From contig QXCR01000041.1 of assembly GCA_004380135.1 (NCBI GenBank), positions 186,001-250,000 on the forward strand: 64,000 bases of DNA, given 5' to 3'. The notes under the pieces were generated by a model. That model saw only the letters and a list, made by a program, of their open reading frames with translations, was not told the origin of the DNA and ran no database searches. The translations under genes and the position numbers were made by a program. This document shows, piece after piece, positions 32,813-44,604 of this stretch. Source of the DNA: Stemphylium vesicarium (Eukaryota > Ascomycota > Dothideomycetes > Pleosporales > Pleosporaceae). Within the stretch, counting starts at the first letter, position 1. Each line of letters starts with the position of its first letter.

Positions 32813-35548
32813 TCAAATCCAGTCATCGTCGACCTTGGTGGGGTTTCCAATGTCAATCTCCTTGTCAAAGCCTAGTCCAAGGCCAAGGCCAATGTCCATC
32901 TTGGGTGGTGCTTGAAGCTGAAGTTGAGGTGGGGCCTCGTTATTCTTCTTGGGGCTCTGCTTGAGTGGGCTGACTGTGCCCTTGTTCTCACTAGCGCCCA
33001 TGCGTACGGTCTTAACGTCCCAATCGTCTTCGAGCGCAGCGCCGACCCATACCTTGACACTGTCGTGGACAGCGCCGTAGTACTTGGGGTTGCAAGCGCG
33101 GAGGTGGCCCATTAGCTTTTCGAAGCCGGAAACCTTGAGCTCCTGGCGGAATTCGTTACGGGCGGCGCGTGTAGGGATCGATGCCATGATGCCGTTGAGG
33201 AGGTCGATGTGGGTCGCAAGGTAGTTGGTCGCGTCCCACTCAACACCACCAACGTAGGGCGCTGCTGGTACGATAGCTCGTTGGCCAGGGAAGTGAGTCT
33301 TTGCGTAAGACTTGCCATCGGTTGATTTGGGTGGGATGGGCACGATATTGAGATGGTGGATGAAGATCCAGAATACCTCCTTTGTAACGTTGGAGAGCTC
33401 CTTGCACCAAACCTGGTAGGGACGTGGCTGGTGCATCTGGAGAATGAACGGAACAGTGGAGGTTTCCTTTTCTTTGACCGGATCCTTAAGGTATTTCATC
33501 AGCTCGGTAGCACGAGTTCCTAGCTCGGCCTCCGGAGCCATAGAGATATGTGCGAAGATGATCTCGATGATGAGCTCACGCGTAGTAAACTCGCTCGGAC
33601 CTTTGTGCTCTTCGTCGAAAAGCATGGCCAATAGGGCTGGGTAGAGAGTTGGGGAAATCTCCCTGAGCTGCTTCAGAGCAGTTGCAGTGGTGCAAAGACC
33701 CTTGAGACACCGAAGCAGTTCGTGAAGCAGAGTGTCCTCGTGGTCCTCGCGCCATTCAATCTCCATAATGCGGTGGAGAAGGCCAACCAACTCAGTCATG
33801 CCACCATCTTGGATAAAGTTGTCAACCCAGTCGACAGTCTCATTGCGGATCAAAAGACGGAGTTTGTGCAGCTTGCCAACCTCGACGTTCTGTGGCTTGG
33901 GTGTCTTCTTCAAGTAAGCGATGAACTCGTCGGCCTTGACTGCTTTGGCTCCATTGGACACGGAGCGGTCGGAAGCGTTGGACCTCAATGACCTCATGGA
34001 GGGAGTTTTGGGGATGGCGGTTTGCTTTGCCGATGTCTTGCGCTCGCCCAAGTCGCCTTTCTGCTTCTTGGTGGGAGAGTCGTTCCTGTTGAAAGTAAAA
34101 GTTCTGCTCCTTGGACGCTCACGCTTAGTTGAGTTGGCAGACTTGTCCTCTTGCGCATCATTCTCAGCATCATCTACAGGAGAGCCATGTCGCGATTTGG
34201 AGGACTTTTGCGGCACTGGCTTGGGGGCCTCGCCAATCGATGAATGTCCAGATGTTGTTCGTGCCGTCTGCGGCGTATCAAGCTTGTGCATACGAACAAA
34301 GTCGGCCTTGACTTCGAGCTTCAGTGTTCGCATCTGGGCGCGCTGGTGTGTGGGGATGTTTCGCGACTCCTGTTGAGGATTAGTAGGCGGTCAGACGGAT
34401 AAAACTGCAGGAAATCTTACCAAGACCTCTTCAAACTCAGCATCAACAACCTTTGGGTCAGGCTTCACGTAGGGCGCGGCGGCGGCGGCGGCAGCAGCAG
34501 CAGCACCATCGACCTGCTTGGACTTGCCGTTGAAAGCAGCGACAGCAGCCATGACTCTGTTGGGCTTCTTTGGCGATGGGGGAGGCGCCATGGCCTTTAC
34601 GCTGAAGTCCTTGCTGTTATCGGTACTCGCCCTACTAAGTACCGGCCGCGCGGGCTTGCTTTTTGTAGGAGAGGCATCCTTGAAGCGTCCCTCATTACCC
34701 TGGGTGTCGGATAGCGGCATGCGCTCGTTGCTCCTTTTGCGCGAAAAGGTCTCGAGCAATGACGTCGTTGAGGAATTCGGGACAAACATGGACTTGGGTC
34801 GCTCTTTCGGGGCGGGCCGCAGTGCGGGCTGGCCATACTCGAAGAAGTTGCGCTGCTTGGTGGGGGAGTAGTCTCGCGGAGTGTAGCGCGCAATCTCGTC
34901 CTCGATGCTGCGCCGCTGGTCGTTCAGAGGCATCTTACTCGTGGTAGCGGCATCGGCCTGGGAGCTGAACTCGGCCCAGATGGGAGTGGGAGGCGGCGCA
35001 TGTGAGGTGCGCGGCGGCTCAGTGTTCTCCTTGTCCCTGGTTTCCTTGGTGGGTGACCTGTCTCGCCTGGCCTTGCCGAACATGGCAGCCAGGTTGGACG
35101 ACGACTTGGGCCTCTTTGGCTTCTCGGCCGTCTCAGCGCTTTCCTGCGACGGTCGTGAATCCGTCGGCTTCTTGTCCTTTGACTTCTCTTCCCTCTTTGC
35201 CAGCGATCGCAGCGAGACGGAGCTCAGCGACTTCTTGTGGAGGCTCTTCTTCGGGCTGCTCGATCTGGGGTCCTGCCACTTGCGGGGCGATGGCGGGCTG
35301 GTGGGGTTGTTCTCGTTCTGGCCCGCAGGTCGCAGGTAGCTGTGCGGGTGGTCTGGCGGGAGCAAGGGCGCCTGGAAGTTGGTGGCAGGCAGGTACGGCG
35401 GCGAGTTGGCGACGGGCTTGTGTTGCAGCGGCGCACCCTCAGTTGGTGAGCGCTTATGGCCTTTGGAGGATACAATAATAGACTTGAGCACCGCGGATTT
35501 GTTGCGGCGATGTCCCGCAGCGGGTACAGCCATGTCCGGGGCGGCCAT
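32813..35548 (-). CDS. GBD/FH3 (formin regulatory-domain) protein without FH1/FH2
   Basis: Two exons, 34421-35548 and 32813-34369, with a 51-nt intron, giving 894 aa. The first 365 residues are basic, Ser/Pro-rich and probably disordered, and include a run of ten alanines from a GCN repeat. From about residue 368 (FEEVLESRNIPTHQRAQM, then LKLEVKADFVRM) to about 830 the sequence matches the formin GTPase-binding/FH3 region: KLHKLRLLIRNETVDWVDNF, HELLRCLKGLCTT and a TTRELIIEIIFAHI segment in an armadillo-like layout. The C-terminus is short, with a Gly/Leu repeat and a DDDWI end. There is no proline-rich FH1 and no actin-assembling FH2. It probably binds a Rho-type GTPase and acts in polarity or septation, but that role is inference. 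The start was chosen at MAAPDMAVP; a longer frame upstream lacks conserved features. Confidence 0.85.
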
Positions 35549-36464
35549 TGTTCGGCTGGTGGGCTCCTCCAGAAAGATAGAAACTGTGGAAAGCGTGTAC
35601 TGAGGCCGGAGCCGGGGAAAGGAAGCTTGAAACGAGAATTGTCTATAGCAGAAGGACGGCAGACATATTAGAGGAATGGCGATGAGGTAGGTCGATAGTA
35701 CGGCTGCTCCTACCCGAGTTGGTGGATAAACATTGCGGGCGATCGTCCCAGCAACCACGCGCTACTGTGGGGGGGACCAGCGCGCAGACGCCAATCCATG
35801 CCACCGTCAGCCCGCTAACTTTTATCGACGGCCAAATTCATGCCTCGGGGCCTGGCACTGCTCATGTGTTTATCAAGATCGGAAATCAGGGGAAATGGTT
35901 TGCGCATACTTATCCTGGCCGTGGGCGCCATCCAGGTCTACCTTGCACCGTCGCTTCATGCATCTGTATTTGCTCTGCGGACAAGCGTCCAAACGCCCTC
36001 TGCTCATCTCCGGCATCCTTCACAAGGTGCCGCTGTTGAGTTTGCACAGTGTTTATTGTTGTATATGCGGCCGGATACGAGGCCTGCCTGGTGCTCCATA
36101 GCGACGACGCGAAAGAGGGCAGGTCGATGGCCGTCGACCCCTCCGCAACGGTCAAAACACACAACGAACCGTCATCGATATGCTTGTGCAAACGTGTATC
36201 CACTGGTGCACTGATTACTTTGTGGCTATCATAACCCATCATGCAAGTGGCGGCGTCGTGCAGGTAGTAGAAGCGAAGGATGTATATTTTGTTGTGAAAG
36301 CCTATCAGACAACACCCACATGTAGTGTAGTGAGCAACCCTACGATCCGCCAAGACAAAGCCGCCGTCCCGTCTGTCCTCCGTGCATGTGCCACCAAGTA
36401 CTGCCCACCATCGACACCTGACTGCACTCCCTCTACTGGCCCCACCATCAACACCAACATGCCC
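35549..36464. other. intergenic region
   Basis: Upstream of the GBD/FH3 gene and downstream of the mucin-like gene. Several overlapping short frames are present on both strands, none with recognisable motifs. Confidence 0.5.
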
Positions 36465-38629
36465 TTACTTACCCAAGCCCCTAACAGTCCTCCTGCGCCT
36501 CTCCATCTCCCCAATCCTGACCAAGCCGCCCATCACACTCGTACCCTGCTCCCCACAACCAGCGGTAGCAACACAAATGCCCGTTGGGGGCACAATCCCA
36601 CAGTTGCAGACGTCCTTGACACATGCAGACCCGATCGGGCAACCACCTTCTCCAAAGCTGCTTACCTGGCATCTAACCAGGCTAGTGTCGTCACAGCTGT
36701 ACGCTCCCTTGTCGAAGCAGATGCCGTTGCCTTCGACCGTCGTTGCGCAGATGCAGGTTGTCGTCTCGTTGCCGGAACCGCACATGCGGTCGAAGCCGCA
36801 GCGTGAGTCGCATGCGGGGGAGGCACAGACGCCGTTGACGCATTCTTTGCCGATGGCGCAGGCGTTGCCACATCGGCCGCAGTGTAGTATGTCTGTCTTA
36901 GTGTCCTGGCAGCCGCCGTCGCAGAGTTCGACGCCAGGCCCGGTGCAAATGGGTGGACTGGGTGTTGCGCTGCTTGTGGAACTGGTGGATGATGTATCTG
37001 ACGTTGAAGACGTAGTTGATGTGATACTGATGGACGAGACGAAAGATGAGGAAGATGGCTCCATGCTGCTAGCCGATGAAGACGATGTGCTGCTAACCAT
37101 TGTGCTTGATTCACTCATAGTAGGCATCGTGCTGGATGACGACGAGACTGAATCAGAGCTGCTGACAGAAAACGATGATGTGCTGCTGGCCGAGCTGCTT
37201 GAATCGCTTGAGGTCATTGTCATGCTGCTGGATGACTCGCTTTCGCTGCTGCTAGCTGATGGTGTTGGTGCGCTGCTACTGGAAATGTCGGATGCAGTGC
37301 TGCTAGACAGCGTGCTTGAGTCGCTAGAGGTAGGTAGCATACTGCTCGATGATTCCGACTCCATGCTGCTAGATGAGGTTGCCGGACTGCTGCTGCTAGC
37401 AGAGTCTGATGAAGTGCTCACGATCGAGGAGCTTGAGCTGCTGGGCGTATCAGACGATGAACTAATGCTTGGCTCCTGAGAAGAGCTGCTCATGGAGCTG
37501 GAAGTCTCCATCGAGCTTGGAACACTGCTACCAGAAGGGATCTCAGATGAAGTTGTATCCATCGATGAGCTTGTGATCATGTCTGATGATGAAGAGGTAG
37601 CTGAAGACATCGAAGAGCTAGTCGTTCCAGGGTCTTCTTCCGAAGTAGTCGACGAGCTCATTGTTGCAGAGGAAGAGCTCTCTGGAACAGAGGACGGGCC
37701 ATCAGAAGCGCTGGATGAGCTGCTCAATGTAGTCGACGGCTCAACATCGCTCTCTGTGCTAGATGAGCTACTGAAGCTTTCGGAAGATGAGCTTGGGGCT
37801 GTCGATGTGATGACCGAGCTACTGGACTCGCTTGAAGTGCTGCTAACACCAGAGCTGCTGGGCTCAGCCGAAGATGAAGCGGAGCTGGAAGACACTGCGC
37901 TTGATACTATGCTACTGGAGAGGCTACTAGAGACCGCAGACGAAGTGACCGCACTTGACGACGCCGAAGAGATCATCGACGAAGATGGCTGAATGCCCGG
38001 GCAAGAAGTCCCCGTCGTAACTACCGCGGTAATTGTAGTTGTCGCAGAATTCGTTACGGTCTACAAAGATTAGCCTAGTATTTCCCCACTGCATCGTCGT
38101 TTGACTTACTGTTCCGAGGTACGTGACCAGACCTTCAGTAATTCCTGCGCACGAGCATGCAGACGAGTAGTCCTCGGAATCACAGGCCTGCGTAGCGTAC
38201 GGAGGCTGTGGGCCATAGACCGTTGTCGTAGACCAGTCAGTGGGAAGGACTTGACGGATCCAGAGTCGCTTCTCCTCTGCGCTGGTAGACATGAATACCT
38301 CGCTGGTTGTGGTGGGCAACAAAGTAATCGGAGGGCATGGCGTGGTCGTAGTCGAGGTCGTTCGAGTAATGACCGTAAGGGTGGTACTGTGTCAGATCGT
38401 CAATCCGGTTCTACTAGTCCCCCAAGTGCGCTACTTACATTGGATGCCAAATCACACTGGTAGTGAGGTAATCTTCACAGTCTTGTCCGGCCTGGATTAT
38501 GCGCGAGAGGCCGCCATTACCCCAGACGGAGCGGTAGCAGCTGTCTTCAAAGCACTGCTGTCTAGTATCCAGGACAGCAGCGAATGCCGCGGAAAGGTTG
38601 AAGAGGGTAGCAAAGGTAGAGAGCTTCAT
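36465..38629 (-). CDS. secreted mucin-like Ser-rich protein with Cys-rich ends
   Basis: Three exons: 38439-38629, 38110-38386 and 36465-38060, with introns of 52 and 49 nt, giving 687 aa. Residues 1-17 are a signal peptide (MKLSTFATLFNLSAAFA). The N-terminal domain has paired cysteines (QCFEDSCYRSVWG, AGQDCEDYL, and SSACSC in a YSSACSCAG context), a pattern I know from fungal secreted proteins. A stretch of roughly 330 residues is almost entirely Ser with Thr, Glu, Met and Pro, probably densely O-mannosylated. The C-terminal 150 residues are Cys-rich; LCDGGCQDTKTDILHCGRCG followed by a CAIGKECVNGVC block resembles Stig1-like modules. No GPI signal or membrane helix was seen, so it is either free or bound to the wall. 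The last 20 residues (RIGEMERRRRTVRGLGK) look atypical, and a further 3' intron is possible. The role is likely in cell surface or adhesion (inference). Confidence 0.82.
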
Positions 38630-39963
38630 CTTGACCTAGGAACGAATGCAGGTCTTCTTGGGCTGATGTGCGTGACTACTCAACTGTGGGCAGTGGGTTA
38701 GGCTTTATATGCTTCTCGCAACCTCGAAAGGCTAGTACCAGCAATGTTGGGTGGTGCTCTTGCCTCCTCACTCAAGACATCTCTTAATTCCAATTCCTTA
38801 TACTGGCTAGTGCTAGTGTCGCCTTTGCAAGCCTCAACAGTGACCATCGTTCTCAAGCGACAGAAACCTGGCTTACAAGTTGGTGTGCTGCTAAGTTTTG
38901 TCGTAGAGTGGTGGTTCGGCGTTGATTGTAGACAACTGCGCTGGAAGTGAAATAGTATAGGTACACAGCATGATGTCGTATTCTCGTATTGCTAGAGGCT
39001 AGAGTCGACTAGACTCCTGTCAGGCGATGGGCGCCGGCAGCTTATGCAGGTACGATGCTGTCGGGTATACACCCCACGGTAGACTGAGACATGCTGGTCA
39101 GCTGCGCAATGTCATAGCAATGGGCGACGTCGGGGTTCTGTCTCGGCTTGAGCATCCCAACACCTAGATAGAGATAATTTGCATGAGGGGAAACGCTAGC
39201 AGTGAGACCACGGGATACCTGACAAAATGGTGGCTTTGCTGCTAACCGTTCGGGTCAGACTGTGGCACCGGATCTTGATGGGACATCCGCGCCGGAACTC
39301 CAGATTCACTTATTTTCACGAAGTATGATGCACGAAGCGTAATAGGAGTCCAGTGCCATAGTCGCGGAATTCCTTATACCAGCCGCCGTTTCCTGGGTGT
39401 CCCCATACCTGGTAGTCTCCGATAGTGCGCAGAATACAGACACAGTTCTGGATGAGGCGCTTCAGGCGGTAGCAAGTCGTGTCACACCAGCTTTCCAGAA
39501 CCAAGTATTCAACGGCCGAATCAATGGCTTTACGCCACCGGAAAATGTGCCACAATGCTTATGCAGCTGTAAAACATATTTGTTGGCTGAGCCGTACTGC
39601 AATTGTTGCCCATACCCAGAACAGGAACCATGAATGATTCTGCAACATCTCAATGACGTACCAATTCTTCTCACAAGTTATTTCGCATAGAAATTGGACA
39701 TGTGGTCTCATTGTAGGGAAACCGTTGTATCAGGCGTGAGCAATGTGTAGGACAAGTGCATACCTACAAGTTTATGAAAGCTAGCTCTGGAGTAAGATCG
39801 GTCCCGTATTGCCTATGACCATCATAGAGAGCATAGCGAGGCTAGAATGAACGTCGTAAGATTGCAGAGCACTATGGTATTTGTCGTTGCTCAACCGAGT
39901 TCTACTAGAAAGTGATCAAAGTAGTCCAGAATAGTGTACAGAGGAACATTGATCATCCGTGAC
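38630..39963. other. intergenic region, possible short gene remnant
   Basis: About 1.3 kb. Between about 39315 and 39720 the - strand has Cys/Trp-rich short frames (for example ESWCDTTCYRL and IQNCVCILRTIGDYQVWG) that could be an eroded small-protein gene, but no consistent start and splice model joins them. Otherwise nothing was recognised. Confidence 0.35.
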
Positions 39964-41542
39964 TCAGGCGGGTGGTAGGAAATTGGCGAAGAGCATCCCC
40001 TGGACCAGGGAATACAAAACGATCCCGCGAACAGGCCATTGCGCTTTTCGCAGGTGGTCCTTCGTGGAAGACGTCTGCGGCGAATCTACCAACCACGTCG
40101 CGACCACCATATACCAGACGGGATAGCCGGAAGCAATTCGATTCACGATCTGGACGTGGAAACTGAAAACTGCCGTGATAGCCAGGAGTAATTGTGGCAG
40201 TGCCAATTCAGGTAGGTTGCATATCGGGGAAGTTCCGTCTCCGGGGCCGGCTGCTCCATTAGTCGGACGCACAAAATGCCCATGCAGTGGGCGCTGAACG
40301 CAACTGCGGAGGACTGTAACACTTGAGGCCAACATGAGCCATGAGATCGGGGCTGCTAGTATAAACAGAGGCAGATTCGATACAGTCCAGTAGCGGAAGA
40401 GTCCCACATTCCTAAGAGAGGTCAGACTAGTAAATCGCTCTGTACATAGCACTTACCAGTAATGGCTTTGTACCCAGGAATAGATGCTCGGGAGGTGTTC
40501 CTCGCACCATGGCCGGGCCCCAGCAGCACTCTCTGAATCACAAAACTCCGCATATGCCAGATACTGTGGTCCGATAAAAGCCAAGGCTATCAGGCTACCA
40601 GCTAGACATGTGACGAATATCCTCCGTACGTCATGTATACTCCACCGTGTAGACAACCGACTGAAAAGATATCCCACGACATCGTATAACAAGATGGTAC
40701 CACTCAGAAGGCCATTACTTCTCATCAATGTTGCAGCAGCGAAGAAAAAACCGGCGCCGAGCTTTTGGACGTCTTCATAGACGGAAAACTTGGCAACCCC
40801 AGCCACGGCTTTGGATTGGGCGTATAGAAGCATGCCCGTGAAATTGAGGAGCGAGAACATGGCTTCTGCATATGGTGCACACATGAACAGCGACGCTGGT
40901 GTCAGGATGTGCAAGACAGCCGCAATGAAAGGGATGGCTTGTCGTCGTTGGGGTTCCAGAATCAAGGTCAAAAGGCGATACAGCACTAGCACAGAGAGGA
41001 GGTGGCAAAGGTTGGATATGAGGATTCCAGCCAGCACGTAGTGGTGGGTGGCGGGCTGTACGTCTCCATTGATGACTGCGGGTCATCAGCGCTCAGCCGG
41101 ACCAAGCAGGCGGCTCTTACTCACGTTGACCGGTTAGTCTCAGAAGATGCGAGTACACCCCACTGAAAGCCCACGCTTGCTCGTGAACTTGACCTCGCTC
41201 GGCCGCCTTTACAAAGTACAGTGCATCCCAACGAAACAGGTTGAGGATGAATCGATTAAAGCGTGAGACTGTATGGAAATGTTCATGCCGCTGCACGCTC
41301 GTGTCAAGTAGGATGAACGAGGAAGTGTCGTAGCCGGGGCCTGGACAAAAGGCTGCAAGGAGAAGAAGCAATGCCTTCCATGCGCAGAAGGTGAAGACAA
41401 GCTGATTGGCTTGCCTTCCCGCCGAAATGCTCATCGTGTTGCAAATGCGAGCCGTCGGATCTGAAGGGGGGAGGCGTGAAGGTGGCATGCTCGGATTGGT
41501 CACGCTAGCGCCGGCGAAAGGTTGCGCCGGACCCGCGCCCAC
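39964..41542 (-). CDS. GPI18: GPI mannosyltransferase 2 (PIG-V/Gpi18)
   Basis: Three exons: 41125-41542, 40457-41075 and 39964-40411, with introns of 49 and 45 nt, giving up to 494 aa. A Met 36 codons downstream (41434) gives 458 aa, closer to the family norm, and may be the true start. The protein adds the second mannose to the GPI precursor in the ER membrane. Family features: an N-terminal membrane helix (WKALLLLLAAFCPGPGYDTS), then RWDALYFVKAAERG and an EQAWAF segment in the first lumenal loop, a TPASLFMCAPYAEAMFS segment, LMRSNGLLSG, and a SHYWNVGLFRYW segment created by the second splice. Several further hydrophobic helices follow. Multi-pass topology and the order of motifs fit PIG-V. 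No lesion was found. Confidence 0.92.
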
Positions 41543-41819
41543 TCGCTTCCGCTGGAATTCGGAATTCGCGACTTCTGCGCCTTTGAATCTTCGTCAAGTC
41601 CAATATCGCCAACCTCAACTTCGTCGACCGCCGCCAACACTCCCTGTAAGCGCAATTCCACGGAATGAATGCTCGTTAGCATGTCAGCGCATGTCTCGCA
41701 TGAGCATGCAGCATACGATGTCTAGAGTGTAGAACGGCCGCAAGGCCTTCTCGCTCTTACGAGATTCAGACAATTACGCGTGAACATTCGCTAATGGTTT
41801 GTTCTCTATGACAGACACA

Positions 41820-42722
41820 ATGCCTCCCAAAGGATCTGGCAAGAAGCCCGCGGCTTTCCCGCAGAGCACTTCCAAGGCTTCGGCTGCTAAGAAGCAAAAG
41901 GTTGCCCCAACTTCCCCACCCCTCAAGTTTTTTGTCAACCTCGCGCTAACAAGTACAGAACCCTCTCATCGAGAAGCGCCCGCGCAACTATGGCATCGGT
42001 CAGGACATCCAGCCCGTGCGAAATGTCGGCCGCATGGTCAGGTGGCCGGCCTACGTCCGCCTTCAGCGCCAGAAGAAGATTCTTAACATGCGTCTGAAGG
42101 TCCCACCTGCGTTCGTAACCCCCCCAAAATTCATACTTCACATGGCTGACTTGTATACAGGATTGCCCAGTTCCAGCACGTCGCCGACCGCAACCTCGCC
42201 ACCCAGGCCTTCAAGATCCTCAACAAGTACCGCCCAGAGACCAAGGCCGAGAAGAAGGAGAGGCTCACCAAGGAGGCTACCGCCGTCGCTGAGGGCAAGA
42301 AGAAGGAGGATGTCTCCAAGAAGCCCTACGTCGCCAAGTACGGTCTCAACCACGTTGTCGGCCTCATCGAGAACAAGAAGGCTTCCCTCGTCCTCATCGC
42401 CAACGACGTCGACCCCATTGAGCTCGTCATCTTCCTGCCCGCTCTCTGCCGCAAGATGGGTGTCCCATACGCCATCGTCAAGGGCAAGGCCCGTCTCGGT
42501 ACCGTCGTTCACCAGAAGACTGCCGCTGTCCTCGCCCTGACCGAGGTCCGCTCCGAGGACAAGAACGAGCTCCAGAAGCTCGTCACCGCCGTCAACGACG
42601 GTTACCTCGAGCAACACCACAAGGAGGCTTCCCGCCACTGGGGAGGTGGTATCATGGGTGCCAAGGCCAACGCTCGCATGGAGAAGCGCAGGAAGGCCAT
42701 CGAGAGCGCTATCAAGATCTAA
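41820..42722 (+). CDS. RPL8: 60S ribosomal protein eL8 (L7Ae family)
   Basis: Three exons: 41820-41900, 41959-42110 and 42161-42722, giving 264 aa. The protein is a component of the large ribosomal subunit that binds rRNA near the 5.8S region. The N-terminal tail is Lys/Ala-rich (MPPKGSGKKPAAFPQ). The first splice gives NPLIEKRPRNYGIGQDIQP and the second gives PPAIAQFQH. The L7Ae core includes GLNHVVGLIENKKASLVLIA, a PIELVIFLPALCRKMGVPY segment and KARLGTVVHQKT. The protein ends ARMEKRRKAIESAIKI. Both introns use weak donors (GTTGCC and GTTCGT) with good acceptors and, in the first, a GCTAAC branch point. The bases just before the ATG (CTATGACAG, then ACACA) look like the end of a 5'-UTR intron, common in fungal ribosomal-protein genes. 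Codon use is strongly biased to C-ending codons, as expected for high expression. Confidence 0.96.
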
Positions 42723-43045
42723 GCGTGTCTTGAAGTGCTTCCAAGGGTTCATGATGACTTTATGGCGTGTCTCTTCTCTGCATAAATGCGGTTCTCAATA
42801 CCAACGGAGTTTAGGAGGGTTAAAAGCAGTCGCTCACGACTGCATTGACTGGAATCAATTACGATAACGCACGCCTATCAGCATGATTTACATTGCCGTG
42901 ATGTTGATGTTACGAACAATCGCCACCTCATTATATGAAAGGTAAAATGTCTACTGTTGCGCACTGGATTTCAACTGCACTCGCAAGAATTTTCCAGGTG
43001 TGCCAGGTCCTGTTCCGGCTCTAGAGGTAGCTGCGACAACTCACC
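42723..43045. other. short convergent intergenic region
   Basis: The 3' regions of RPL8 (+) and the ornithine cyclodeaminase-like gene (-). Nothing notable. Confidence 0.6.
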
Positions 43046-44604
43046 CTAGAAGTTGTCGATTCTTGTTCCAATGCTTCGCGCGTCCGCCAGATTCACCAGC
43101 TCTCCCCCAACGACGACATCCATGAGTCCCAATCCTACACTTTTGTATATTACATTCCCCTTGACGAGCCACTCCAGCAAGCTTTTGTGAGCTTTGTCCT
43201 CACTCTCATGATGCTTTTCCTTCTCCTTGACACTTCCGCTCCTCTTCTTTTTCTTCTTGCTAGCTTCGCACTCGCCCAACTCCACACCACCCAAGTCCAG
43301 TCCTTCCTCATCCATGCTCTTAGCCGCCATGCACTGTTTGCGCCTCCTCTCCGCATCTCTCTTCAGCATAACCAGCTCTCCAATCTCAACGACTTGCTCA
43401 GGCCCCAGACCAGCTTGCACCAGCTCCCCGGCTTCTCTTAGACACTTGTCCACGCTGTCCACAACCACGGCGCCACCTTGTTGGGCATGCTTGTGGAAAT
43501 GACGATGGCCATGCTCAGGCGCAACGTTCTGCCGGAGGATATCAGGGTGGAGCTCGATTTGCGAAGGAGAGAGGGAGCCAATGGCAGCTATATAGCGACC
43601 TTTCTTCCGGCCTTCAGGGTTAGTCAGGATGGCGGGCGGAAAGAGCGGAGTCACCGAGGGAGTGCAGAGAAAGATGCAGCTGCTCGAACGAAGGGTAGCA
43701 TGCAAGAGACGAGTATACTCTCCATGCGAGGGCGTGAGGATCTGTATCTTCGGTCTGTGAAGCGCTTCAGGCTGCGAGGGCGCAGTCTGTCGGTAGGTAG
43801 GTACATGCTGCGGATCTGGCGTAAACCCCTTTGGTGCTTCATGTGGGTTGTACAGTTTCTCTAGTAACTGGTGTACGCGGTCGAAGTCCCTGTTGATGAT
43901 GTTGAGATGGTGGATGTCTTCTCCTCGTAGCAAGAGCGCGAGCCGTATATGCCAATAGGCTTGTCGCCCAGCTCCGAAGACTACCACATCATGCACGTTG
44001 TGCCTCTTCTTAAAGAGCATTGTGCTTGCGAGTGCGGTGCGGAACGCTGTTACTTCGGAGGTGTTGAGGAGAGCGCGCGGGCTGCCGGAACTGTCGAAGA
44101 GAGTGAGACTACCATGTTGTGTGGGTGACGGCGCGTGTGATAGAGAGTGAGGGGATGATGCAGTTGTTGTAGAGCTCTTTCCGGATGGTGTAGAGTGTTG
44201 AGACAGCGTTGTGGAGTCCAGGGACGAAGTTATCGACGCCACGTCTGAGGATCTAGATGCCTTCCTTCCATTGTCCAGGAGTGTGGTGACTTTTACCCCG
44301 AGGCCATCATTGCTGTATATCGTTAGTCCAAATATTCACTCAGGTTTGGACAGCGTAGATGAATTGCTCAAACCAAAACATACCTACTAGCAGGCGTAAC
44401 TGTCATCATCCCTCCATCCTTGCTCTTCAAAGTCGTCCCTGCACACTGGTAACTCTCACTGCATCCATTATCATCTTCCTCTGTACTTGTTGAATAGTGA
44501 TGCAGCGCATCGGCGAGACTTTGCTGCAAGTCAAGTATGTCTTGCTTGGTCAGCTGCAATAAGAGTGAGCGCACATCCGAGTCAGAGAGTATCGTCAGTG
44601 GCAT
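43046..44604 (-). CDS. ornithine cyclodeaminase / mu-crystallin family protein
   Basis: Two exons, 44384-44604 and 43046-44312, with a 71-nt intron, giving 495 aa. The start MPLTILSDSDVRSLL is typical of the family. Family motifs: an N-terminal segment ending TVTPASS (a splice-split Ser), an STMLFKKRHNVHDVVVFGAG dinucleotide-binding loop (GAGRQA, NAD(P)), a CTPSVTPLFPP segment, an AAIGSLSPSQIELHPD segment and, near the end, a GNVIYKSVGLGLMDV segment. Family members include ornithine cyclodeaminase (ornithine to proline plus ammonia), alanine dehydrogenase and ketimine reductase, so the substrate cannot be told from sequence alone. It is longer than the usual 320-370 residues because of a Ser/Thr-rich insertion before the Rossmann fold and a Lys/Glu-rich insertion (with ASKKKKKRSGSVKEKEK) before the last conserved block. 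Confidence 0.88.

Noticed and set aside
35910..36353. 147-codon - strand frame
   Set aside because: No recognisable motif or signal peptide and no splice continuation; overlaps several random frames.
36382..37992. Long open frames on the + strand (365 and 166 codons) rich in Leu, Glu and Asp
   Set aside because: They are the antisense reading of the Ser-rich tract of the mucin-like gene; Ser codons read backwards give Glu, Asp, Leu, Ser and Ala codons and few stops. No start context or domain.
39315..39720. Possible small Cys/Trp-rich gene on the - strand
   Set aside because: Fragments such as ESWCDTTCYRL look protein-like, but no single start plus intron model joins them without a stop, and no family is recognised.
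42138..42752. 204-codon - strand frame over the RPL8 gene
   Set aside because: Antisense shadow of the highly biased eL8 coding sequence.
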